From: Flavobacteriaceae bacterium
GTDB lineage: Bacteria > Bacteroidota > Bacteroidia > Flavobacteriales > Flavobacteriaceae
DNA length: 12,975 nt
Assembly (NCBI GenBank): GCA_030618945.1
Contig: JAUXCI010000040.1
Location: forward strand, 1 to 12,975
Direction of reading: 5' to 3'
This document shows positions 7,219-12,975 of the stretch, piece by piece. How positions within the stretch are numbered: the stretch's first letter is position 1; every line of letters starts with the position of its first letter. Both the position numbers and the translations under genes were made by a program. The notes beneath the pieces were generated by a model. That model was given only the letters and a program-made list of their open reading frames with translations, searched no databases and was not told where the DNA came from.

Positions 7219-7689
7219 ATGAAAAAAGCAATAACAATATCAGTTTTGAGTTTGAGTTTGTTGATGGTTTCATGTGATGAGAATGCCAGTAAAAAGATCA
7301 AAGGAGATAATTTAGAGTTGGCAAAACAGCGTGATAGTGAGATAAAAAAAGGCGGGCCGAAATTAAAGTTTGATAAAACTGAACATGATTTTGGTGTAAT
7401 CAATGAAGGCGACGTGGTGGAAACAGTGTTTGTTTTTACTAACTCAGGTAAGTCTGAATTAATCATTACTTCAGCGAAAGCAAGTTGTGGATGTACGGTT
7501 CCGGAATGGCCGAAAGAGCCTATCATGCCAGGTGAAGAAGCTAAAATTAAAGTGAAATTCAATTCTGACAGGAAACCTAATCTGCAACAAAAGCAGATTA
7601 CTCTTGTTACCAATACGGAGAACGGGAAAGAAATTTTAAAAATCAAGGCCCAGGTAATACCAAAGGCAAAAGTTAAACAGAATAGCTAA
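7219..7689 (+). CDS. DUF1573 domain lipoprotein
   Basis: A 156-residue predicted lipoprotein of unknown role. Residues 1-18 are a signal peptide (MKK, then a Leu/Ser-rich core) ending in MVSC with the lipid-bearing Cys19, followed by Asp-Glu. A charged linker runs to about 48. DUF1573, an immunoglobulin-like fold of the ASPM/SPD-2/Hydin type, covers about 49-150. Its marks are FDKTEHDFGVINEGD, VFVFTNSGKSELIITSAKASCGCTVPEWP with the family CGC pair, MPGEEAKIKVKFNS and ITLVTNT. The protein should sit in the periplasm, anchored to the inner or outer membrane. The stop codon is six bases before yajC, so the two are almost surely co-transcribed, which suggests an envelope role but does not prove a link to protein export. 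Confidence 0.92.
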   Translation: MKKAITISVLSLSLLMVSCDENASKKIKGDNLELAKQRDSEIKKGGPKLKFDKTEHDFGVINEGDVVETVFVFTNSGKSELIITSAKASCGCTVPEWPKEPIMPGEEAKIKVKFNSDRKPNLQQKQITLVTNTENGKEILKIKAQVIPKAKVKQNS

Positions 7690-7695
7690 TAAACT

Positions 7696-8019
7696 ATGTA
7701 TCAAACATTATTTTTACAAGCAGGTGGTGGTGGAATTGGGAATTATATTTTAATCCCGCTGATGTTTCTCGTATTGTATCTTTTTATGATTCGTCCACAA
7801 ATGCAAAAGCAAAAAAAAGAAAAGAAATTTCAAACAAGTATTAAAAAAGGAACGAAAATCATTACCACCAGTGGTATTCATGGTAAAATCGTGGATTTGA
7901 TCGATGCTGATAACACCTGCGTCATTGAAACGGGTGCCGGTAAGATCAAATTTGAAAGATCAGCCATATCAATGGAATTGAGTAAAAAATACGCTCCTGC
8001 AGAGTTAAAAAAGAAATAA
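7696..8019 (+). CDS. yajC: YajC, Sec translocon accessory subunit
   Basis: A 107-residue inner-membrane protein, the expected size. A short Gly-rich periplasmic N-terminus (AGGGGIGN, 9-16) is followed by one membrane helix at about 18-34 and the invariant MIRPQMQKQKKEKKF segment at 31-45. The cytosolic domain carries KGTKIITTSGIHGKIVDLID and the later GAGKIKFERSAI. YajC associates with SecDF and SecYEG and helps membrane insertion and export, though it is dispensable in E. coli. It is the second gene of the DUF1573 operon, six bases after it, and is closed by a strong hairpin 20 bases after its stop. Neither secD nor secF is adjacent, unlike in E. coli. Confidence 0.96.
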   Translation: MYQTLFLQAGGGGIGNYILIPLMFLVLYLFMIRPQMQKQKKEKKFQTSIKKGTKIITTSGIHGKIVDLIDADNTCVIETGAGKIKFERSAISMELSKKYAPAELKKK

Positions 8020-8038
8020 TAATTCACAGGTATAAATG

Positions 8039-8084
8039 AAGAGGCTATCTTGAAATATAAGTTTTTAAGATAGCCTCTTTTTTT
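8039..8084 (+). terminator. Intrinsic terminator after yajC
   Basis: GAGGCTATCTT (8041-8051) pairs perfectly with AAGATAGCCTC (8067-8077); two flanking A:T pairs can extend it. The 15-base loop is A/T-rich, and a run of seven T follows. The next gene starts 34 bases later, and its promoter may overlap the T-run (TAATTTTA at 8086-8093, seven of eight to TAnnTTTG). Confidence 0.92.
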
Positions 8085-8117
8085 ATAATTTTAGGCTCCA
8101 CAGATTAAGCTATATTA

Positions 8118-9083
8118 ATGACTGAAAATGGCAATTTAAATAATTCTGATTCACTGAAGAATAATAAAAAACTTCGCGTTTTCCTGTTGTTTTTATTTTT
8201 GTCAATCTTGTTTTGGTCATTGATTAAACTTTCAAAAGAATACATAGCTGAGGTTGAATTTGATTTGGTCTATTCTGATGTGCCTAACAACAAGTTAATT
8301 CAGAATGAACCGGAAAAGAAGGTTAGGCTAACTTTAAGGACTGTTGGCTTTAAATTATTGAATTATGGCTTTAAAAGAAAATCTCTCGACTATTCTCTTG
8401 GGGAGATAGCAAGAAAAAGCGGGTCCTTGTATTTTAGCGAGACCAGAACCAATACTAATTTTTTACAGGCCCAACTTTCTGCTGAAACGGTAATTCTAAA
8501 TATAGAGCCGGATACTTTATTTTTTGATCTTGGCGTAAAAAAAACAAAGAAGGTAAGATTAGTATCGCGAGTTGATTTTCAGTTTAAAACAGGATTTAAT
8601 TTTGTAGAGCCTTTTGGAATGAATGTAAAAGAAATAAATATTTCAGGGCCCGAAAAAGTGATTGATACCATATACGAAGTTTATACTGAATCTTTTGAAA
8701 TGAAAGATATTGCCGAGTCCTTTGAGCAAAAAGTTAAACTTATTAGCCCAAATAAGGCTGTGGCTCTGTCAACAGATGAAATAATTTTAACAGGAGAGGT
8801 AGATAAAATCACAGATGGTTCGTATACTATTCCTTTTGAAATAATCAATTTACCAAGAAATGGAATTATAAGCACATATCCCAAAGAAGTCAAGGTTGTT
8901 TTTCAGGTGGCGCTAAAAGATTTTAACAAGATTCCTGAAAATGGTTTTAGGGTTCAATGCGATTATAAACAGACTGAAGACAATAATTTGGAATATCTTA
9001 TTCCAAAAATTATTGAAAAACCTGAGATTATTCACGACGTTAAAATAGTCCCGAATAAAATTGAGTTTCTGATTAAAAAATAA
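8118..9083 (+). CDS. YbbR-like domain protein, single-pass membrane anchor
   Basis: A 321-residue protein with a hydrophilic N-terminus, one membrane helix at about 19-37 (VFLLFLFLSILFWSLIKLS) and a long extracytoplasmic beta-rich part. Its repeats fit the YbbR fold: strand pairs ending in ILNIEPDTLFFDLGVKKTKKVRLVSRV (about 123-149), VKEINISGPEKVIDTIYEVYTE (about 170-191), and a further unit around SYTIPFEIINLPRNG (about 235-249). YbbR/CdaR proteins activate the CdaA cyclase in Firmicutes. In Bacteroidota the role is not established, and no cdaA lies in this window. CoaE follows after 31 bases on the same strand with no terminator, an order I recall as common in this phylum, so the two probably form one transcript. 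Confidence 0.85.
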   Translation: MTENGNLNNSDSLKNNKKLRVFLLFLFLSILFWSLIKLSKEYIAEVEFDLVYSDVPNNKLIQNEPEKKVRLTLRTVGFKLLNYGFKRKSLDYSLGEIARKSGSLYFSETRTNTNFLQAQLSAETVILNIEPDTLFFDLGVKKTKKVRLVSRVDFQFKTGFNFVEPFGMNVKEINISGPEKVIDTIYEVYTESFEMKDIAESFEQKVKLISPNKAVALSTDEIILTGEVDKITDGSYTIPFEIINLPRNGIISTYPKEVKVVFQVALKDFNKIPENGFRVQCDYKQTEDNNLEYLIPKIIEKPEIIHDVKIVPNKIEFLIKK

Positions 9084-9114
9084 GGATAAGCATTCTGACC
9101 TAAACAATTTTATT

Positions 9115-9702
9115 TTGAAAATAATTGGATTAACCGGGGGTATTGGGAGTGGTAAAACAACCGCTGCAAAAATGTTTGAAGCGCTTGGTGTTCCAGTTTA
9201 TTATGCTGATAGCGAAGCAAGGATATTAATGCAAAGTTCAGCTGACTTAAGAAAGGCAATCATTAAATTATTAGGTGAGAAGGCCTACAACAATGATGGT
9301 TTAAATCGGCCTTATATTGCACAAATCGTTTTTAGAGATAAAACAAAACTGAACGAACTTAATGCTTTGGTTCATCCAGTAGTCGAAAACCACTTCAAAA
9401 ATTGGGTCAAATTACAGAATAGTCGCTATGTGGTACAAGAAAACGCCTTGATTTTTGAAAACATGAAACAATCGAGTTTTGATGCGATAATTACCGTAAC
9501 AGCTCCTCTGGAAAAAAGGTTGGAGCGCGTGATAATAAGAGATGGTGTTACGGAACAACAGGTTGTTGAACGTATTGAAAATCAATTAAATGATGAGTTT
9601 AAAATTGAGCAGGCGACATTTGTTATCCATAATATTGCTTTAGATAAATGCAAGGATCAGGTGAACCAAATTCATAAACAACTACTGGCACAAAATCCTT
9701 AA
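9115..9702 (+). CDS. coaE: Dephospho-CoA kinase
   Basis: Catalyses the last step of coenzyme A synthesis, phosphorylation of the 3'-hydroxyl of dephospho-CoA by ATP in the cytosol. At 195 residues it is normal in size. The P-loop GGIGSGKTT is at 8-16, YADSEAR at 30-36 with the catalytic Asp32, HP at 87-88, ENALIFE at 109-115 in place of the usual PLLFE-type segment, and the lid segment RVIIRDGVTEQQVVERIENQ at 138-157. The start is TTG at 9115: no ATG lies between the upstream stop and the P-loop, and the next Met (20) would remove the nucleotide site. A weak start may hold down expression. It follows ybbR by 31 bases. All expected motifs are present, so the call is firm. Confidence 0.95.
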   Translation: MKIIGLTGGIGSGKTTAAKMFEALGVPVYYADSEARILMQSSADLRKAIIKLLGEKAYNNDGLNRPYIAQIVFRDKTKLNELNALVHPVVENHFKNWVKLQNSRYVVQENALIFENMKQSSFDAIITVTAPLEKRLERVIIRDGVTEQQVVERIENQLNDEFKIEQATFVIHNIALDKCKDQVNQIHKQLLAQNP

Positions 9703-9728
9703 AATAATTCCTTTCAATAAAAAAAAAT

Positions 9729-9764
9729 GTTAAATTAATCGTAATGTTCGTTAACATTTGTTAA
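9729..9764. promoter_or_regulatory. GTTAA repeats and palindrome before the two-component operon
   Basis: GTTAA occurs at 9729, 9750 and 9760, spacings of 21 and 10 bases, i.e. on one face of the helix. The last two form the perfect inverted repeat TTAACA-TT-TGTTAA (9751-9764). OmpR-family regulators typically bind direct repeats about 10-11 bases apart, so this may be a site for the regulator encoded downstream. This is inference from spacing in very AT-rich DNA. Confidence 0.35.
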
Positions 9765-9791
9765 AAGATTAAAAATAACATAAAGAAAACA

Positions 9792-9799
9792 TAAATTTG
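9792..9799 (+). promoter_or_regulatory. -7 box of the two-component operon
   Basis: TAAATTTG fits TAnnTTTG exactly. It ends only five bases before the ATG at 9805, which would put the start of transcription at or within one or two bases of the start codon. No TTG is found at -33; an activator bound at the GTTAA repeats could replace it. Confidence 0.4.
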
Positions 9800-9804
9800 T
9801 TATA

Positions 9805-11367
9805 ATGAGTAAACGGATTTTTGTACTTTTAGTTGTGATGATGGTAAGCGCCCTGCTTGGGATCATAGTTGTCCAGATATTTTGGATACGTTCTTCAATA
9901 GAAATGAAAGAAGAACAGTTCTCTACAAGTGTCAAGTTTGCGCTAGCCAGAGTTTCAGGAAATATTCAGAAGAGAGAGTTTAGAGAAAACATTTCAAAGT
10001 ATGCACCGCTCATTGACAGCATGCAAAAAACAAAAGAAAGTAATGTTAGGGATTTTGTATTTCAGCAAATTGATACAAGCAGGAACGAAATTTTTACTTT
10101 TCGACAAAGTATATTAGAAAGCAATTATAAGTCTCAATTTTCACCATTTGAATCTGACACGGTTAATTACAAAACTTTTTTGAGCCGTAAAGAGATCCAA
10201 ATAGAAAAAATTAAGTTTGAATCTAAAGATTTTTCTGATTTGTCGCCAAAGGACAGGATGGTAAAGGTTGAAAGACTTGATAAGTACGACAAACTTGAAT
10301 TGGAAAGTATTTTCAGAAATATTGTTTCGAGAACTCCAATTCACGATCGCGTTAGCAATAATGAAATAAGAATGAATCTGGACAATGAATTGATTGCCAG
10401 AAACATTGATACAAAGTTTGAATTTGGTGTTTTTAGTGAAGAATTAATCACTAAAGTGAAATCTGACAGATTTGTCCAAAAGAAAGGATATACATACAAG
10501 GTGCCACTTTTTCTAACGGATGAAAGAAGTGATTATGATTTGTATGTTAGTTTTCCTGAAAAGAAAGCGTATATACTGTCTACAATTTCATGGATTTTGA
10601 TTTTGTCTGCACTGTTTATATTCATTATAATTTTATCTTTTGCTAGTGCTTTGTACCAATTGATTAGACAAAAACAAATATCTGAGATAAAGACCGATTT
10701 TATTAATAATATGACCCATGAGTTTAAGACTCCGATTGCAACTATTAATTTGGCAATTGATTCGATAAAGAATCCGAAAATAATTGGAAATCCGGAAAAG
10801 GTAATACGTTACGCAGAAATGATAAGGCAAGAGAATAAAAGGATGCATGCCCAGGTTGAAAATGTATTGAGAATATCAAAACTTGAAAAAAACCAATTGG
10901 ATTTAAGTAAGGATGTTATAAACATCCACGACATAATTAATGAGGCAATTTTGCATTTTGATTTAATAATATCTGATAGACAGGGAATTATAGAAAAAAA
11001 GTTTGAAGCAAAACAAAATGAAATACTGGCTAGTAAATTTCATATGACCAATGTGATTACAAATATTCTTGATAATGCGATAAAATACTCTGATGATGCT
11101 CCCAAAATCAAGATTGAAACGGTTAATGCAGGGAACACAGTTATTGTCAAGATTACAGACCAGGGAATCGGTATGTCAAAAAACGTTCAAAGAAAAGTGT
11201 TTAATAAATTTTATAGGGAACAAACTGGAAATATTCATAATGTAAAAGGCCACGGACTAGGACTTTCTTATGTGAAGAGCATAGTTGAAAGACATCAAGG
11301 GCATGTATTTGTTGAAGGAGAGAAAGGAAAAGGAAGTACTTTTACAGTGAAATTACCAATAATTTAA
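9805..11367 (+). CDS. rprX: Sensor histidine kinase, RprX-like
   Basis: A 520-residue inner-membrane sensor. Membrane helix 1 is at about 5-27 and helix 2 at about 256-286, enclosing a large charged periplasmic region of some 225 residues that I cannot assign to a named sensor domain. No HAMP domain is evident. The HisKA helix carries MTHEFKTPI with phospho-acceptor His305. The ATPase domain shows the N-box NVITNILDNAIKYS (416-429), G1 DQGIG (452-456), F-box VFNKFYRE and G2 GHGLGLS (482-488). All catalytic boxes are intact. It should autophosphorylate and pass phosphate to the regulator encoded ten bases downstream. Domain layout and size resemble RprX of Bacteroides fragilis; the symbol is by resemblance only, and the signal is unknown. 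Confidence 0.9.
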   Translation: MSKRIFVLLVVMMVSALLGIIVVQIFWIRSSIEMKEEQFSTSVKFALARVSGNIQKREFRENISKYAPLIDSMQKTKESNVRDFVFQQIDTSRNEIFTFRQSILESNYKSQFSPFESDTVNYKTFLSRKEIQIEKIKFESKDFSDLSPKDRMVKVERLDKYDKLELESIFRNIVSRTPIHDRVSNNEIRMNLDNELIARNIDTKFEFGVFSEELITKVKSDRFVQKKGYTYKVPLFLTDERSDYDLYVSFPEKKAYILSTISWILILSALFIFIIILSFASALYQLIRQKQISEIKTDFINNMTHEFKTPIATINLAIDSIKNPKIIGNPEKVIRYAEMIRQENKRMHAQVENVLRISKLEKNQLDLSKDVINIHDIINEAILHFDLIISDRQGIIEKKFEAKQNEILASKFHMTNVITNILDNAIKYSDDAPKIKIETVNAGNTVIVKITDQGIGMSKNVQRKVFNKFYREQTGNIHNVKGHGLGLSYVKSIVERHQGHVFVEGEKGKGSTFTVKLPII

Positions 11368-11377
11368 ATCAATTCAT

Positions 11378-12073
11378 ATGGCAAATAAAAGAATACTATT
11401 GGTAGAAGATGATCCTAATTTTGGGACTGTCTTAAAAGATTATTTAGAATTAAATGATTACGATGTGCATCACGCCAAAGATGGACTCGATGGTTTAATT
11501 GCGTTTAAAAACGATGATTTTGATATCTGTATCCTGGATGTGATGATGCCGAAAAAGGATGGATTTTCACTGGCTAAAGACATCAGAACTGTTAACCAAG
11601 ATGTACCGTTGATATTTTTAACGGCTAAGTCTATGAAAGAAGATGTGCTTAAGGGTTATCAGGTTGGGGCAGATGATTATCTGAACAAACCATTTGATTC
11701 AGAAATATTACTGCATAAAATCAAAGCGATTTTGCAAAGAAAGGCAACAGATTCTGCAAATGACGACAATCAGTTCGAGTTCGAAATCGGTAATTTTCAT
11801 TTGAATTCAAAACTCCGTCAATTGTCGTTTAAGGGAGAAGAACCGCGAAAATTGTCTCCGAAAGAGAACAAATTACTCAAGCTACTTGCAATGTATAAGA
11901 ATGATTTATTACCCAGAGACTTGGCACTTACTAAAATTTGGAGGGATGATAATTACTTTACCTCAAGGAGCATGGATGTGTATATCGCTAAACTGAGAAA
12001 ATACCTCAGACCGGATGAAAGAGTAGAAATCATAAATATCCACGGCGAAGGTTTCAGATTAGTGGAAGATTAA
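11378..12073 (+). CDS. rprY: OmpR-family response regulator, RprY-like
   Basis: A 231-residue cytosolic DNA-binding regulator. The receiver domain (about 4-120) has the acidic pair Asp11-Asp12, phosphorylation site Asp54 in CILDVMMPKKDG, Thr82 and Lys104 in the LNKPF motif. The winged-helix effector (about 132-231) shows LSPKENKLLKLLAMYKND, then the recognition helix SRSMDVYIAKLRKYL and the wing INIHGEGFRLVE. All residues needed for phosphotransfer are present. It lies ten bases after the kinase gene and is followed by a strong terminator, so the pair forms a two-gene operon. RprY of Bacteroides is the closest named relative I recognise. Self-regulation through the GTTAA repeats upstream of the kinase gene is possible. 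Confidence 0.94.
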   Translation: MANKRILLVEDDPNFGTVLKDYLELNDYDVHHAKDGLDGLIAFKNDDFDICILDVMMPKKDGFSLAKDIRTVNQDVPLIFLTAKSMKEDVLKGYQVGADDYLNKPFDSEILLHKIKAILQRKATDSANDDNQFEFEIGNFHLNSKLRQLSFKGEEPRKLSPKENKLLKLLAMYKNDLLPRDLALTKIWRDDNYFTSRSMDVYIAKLRKYLRPDERVEIINIHGEGFRLVED

Positions 12074-12094
12074 CTCGTATTAAATGATTTAAAT

Positions 12095-12126
12095 AAAGGC
12101 TGTAAAACATTACAGCCTTTTTTTTT
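12095..12126 (+). terminator. Intrinsic terminator after the two-component operon
   Basis: AAAGGCTGTAA (12095-12105), loop AACA (12106-12109) and TTACAGCCTTT (12110-12120) form an 11-bp stem followed by a run of T to 12126. It starts 21 bases after the regulator's stop codon. Confidence 0.94.
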
Positions 12127-12131
12127 ATTTG

Positions 12132-12139
12132 TAGTTTTG
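12132..12139 (+). promoter_or_regulatory. -7 box of the yciO-like gene
   Basis: TAGTTTTG fits TAnnTTTG exactly and lies just after the preceding terminator. Transcription would start near 12145, downstream of the first ATG in frame (12142) and 36 bases before the chosen ATG (12181). No TTG was found at -33. Confidence 0.5.
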
Positions 12140-12180
12140 CCATGTTTATTTGGATATTAGTGCAAATTCATTTTCGTGAC

Positions 12181-12801
12181 ATGACTGAATTTTTTAAAAT
12201 TTACGAAAAAAATCCCGACTCAAGACTAATTGATAGGGCAGTTGAAATTCTTCGAAATGGAGGGATTATTATTTACCCAACTGATACTGTGTATGGTCTT
12301 GGTTGTGATATTACCAAAACGAGGGCTTTGGAAAAGGTGGCCAGATTAAAAAGCGTCAAGTTAGACAAAGCGAATTTTTCCTTTATTTGTTATGATCTTA
12401 GTAATTTATCTGAATATGTCAAACAAATTGATACTCCAGTATATAAAATTTTAAAAAGGGCGCTACCTGGACCCTTTACTTTTATACTAAAAGGAAGCAA
12501 TAATCTTCCCAAAGCATTCAAGAAAAAAAAAACTGTGGGCATTCGAATTCCGGATAACAATATTATAAGAACCATCATTAAACAGCTGGGCAATCCTATC
12601 ATGTCAACTTCTATCTATGATGAAGATGATGTCATAGAATATACGACAGATCCCGAATTAATTTATGAAAAGTGGAAACACAAGGTCGATCTTGTAATTG
12701 ATGGAGGTTACGGTGGTAACATTGCCTCAACAATTGTTGATCTCTCTGATAATGAAATTACAATTGTTAGAGAGGGTAAAGGCGAAATAGATTTCTTATA
12801 A
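12181..12801 (+). CDS. yciO: YciO family protein (Sua5/YciO/YrdC fold)
   Basis: A 206-residue protein, the same length as E. coli YciO and very similar to it along its length as I recall that sequence: FFKIYEKNPDSRLIDRAVEI, GGIIIYPTDTVYGLGCDI, LPGPFTFILKGS, VGIRIPDN, MSTSIYDEDD, and the C-terminal DLVIDGGYGGNIASTIVDL and IVREGKG. The fold is that of threonylcarbamoyl-AMP synthase, which makes the intermediate for t6A at tRNA position 37. Whether YciO-type members have this activity in vivo is unsettled, so a tRNA-modification role is likely but not proven. An upstream ATG at 12142 would add MFIWILVQIHFRD, which has no counterpart in YciO and precedes the predicted transcription start, so the ATG at 12181 is preferred. 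It stands alone after a terminator. Confidence 0.9.
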   Translation: MTEFFKIYEKNPDSRLIDRAVEILRNGGIIIYPTDTVYGLGCDITKTRALEKVARLKSVKLDKANFSFICYDLSNLSEYVKQIDTPVYKILKRALPGPFTFILKGSNNLPKAFKKKKTVGIRIPDNNIIRTIIKQLGNPIMSTSIYDEDDVIEYTTDPELIYEKWKHKVDLVIDGGYGGNIASTIVDLSDNEITIVREGKGEIDFL

Positions 12802-12818
12802 TAACCTGAGTTCGATTT
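12802..12818 (-). repeat. 17-base dispersed repeat, copy 2
   Basis: TAACCTGAGTTCGATTT, the exact reverse complement of 1542-1558, begins directly after the yciO stop codon. Confidence 0.6.
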
Positions 12819-12956
12819 AAAATTTTGACACAGCTTTAGCTAATTTTTTCATAGACAATTATAGATTTTCGAAGTACTATCGGGATAATTCTAGAAAATT
12901 TAAGGCAGTATATGGAAAAAATAGCAAAGCCTTTTCAAGGAAAACCATTAGTGCAA

Positions 12957-12964
12957 TATTTTTG
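12957..12964 (+). promoter_or_regulatory. -7 box of a gene beyond the window
   Basis: TATTTTTG fits TAnnTTTG exactly and is followed by ACTC. A gene on the plus strand probably starts just past the window edge. The rest of 12802-12975 holds no gene, RNA or clear terminator that I can support. Confidence 0.4.
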
Positions 12965-12975
12965 ACTCAAAAAAC

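Noticed and set aside
7209..7646. 145-codon open frame on the minus strand across the DUF1573 gene
   Set aside because: It is fully antisense to a well-supported lipoprotein gene with signal peptide and family motifs, and its product resembles nothing recognisable.
12822..12975. About 50 codons open to the window edge on the plus strand after yciO
   Set aside because: No start codon, no family resemblance, and AT-rich composition; not enough to call a gene.
1..12975. CRISPR arrays, tRNA or rRNA genes, insertion sequences, defence or secondary-metabolite clusters
   Set aside because: No regularly spaced repeats, no cloverleaf-like segments in the short gaps, and no transposase, nuclease or synthase motifs were seen.

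Overview
The window reads as a chromosomal housekeeping stretch from a member of the Bacteroidota, most likely a flavobacterium-like organism. Four things point there: strongly AT-rich DNA, A-rich leaders without Shine-Dalgarno sequences, several -7 boxes of the Bacteroidota form TAnnTTTG (some with an upstream TTG), and family versions typical of the phylum (DUF3276, a roughly 310-residue NusB, a lipoprotein DUF1573 beside YajC, YbbR beside CoaE, an RprX/RprY-like two-component pair). No phage, integrase, transposase, CRISPR array, tRNA or rRNA was seen.

Layout, left to right. (1) 4-1506 (+): a fused NAD(P)HX epimerase/dehydratase (Nnr), cut off from its promoter by the window edge. A 154-base convergent gap follows. 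(2) 1661-2320 (-) and 2419-3762 (+): a small ACT-domain protein and aspartate kinase, transcribed divergently from a 98-base AT-rich spacer. (3) A hairpin at 3761-3796 serves as a terminator from both sides. (4) 3798-4181 (-) DUF3276/PUR-like protein and 4281-6047 (-) ABC exporter. (5) 6244-7182 (+) NusB, 7219-7689 (+) DUF1573 lipoprotein, 7696-8019 (+) YajC, ended by a terminator at 8039-8084. (6) 8118-9083 (+) YbbR-like protein and 9115-9702 (+) CoaE. (7) 9805-11367 and 11378-12073 (+): histidine kinase and OmpR-type regulator, ended by a terminator at 12095-12126. (8) 12181-12801 (+): YciO-family protein. The last 174 bases hold no gene but end in a promoter-like box.

Functionally this is a mix of metabolite repair (Nnr), aspartate-family amino-acid synthesis (LysC with its ACT partner), nucleic-acid binding and transcription (PUR-like protein, NusB), envelope export (ABC exporter, YajC, YbbR), coenzyme A synthesis (CoaE) and envelope-type signalling (RprX/RprY-like). 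For three genes (ABC exporter, nusB, yciO) the longest open frame begins inside or before the promoter, so downstream starts were chosen.

I see no clearly new multi-gene system. The best leads are the ACT-only protein facing lysC, an 11-bp inverted repeat that brackets the promoter of the PUR-like gene, GTTAA repeats in front of the two-component operon, an ABC exporter with Asp in place of the catalytic Glu, and a 17-base sequence that recurs inverted near both ends of the window.
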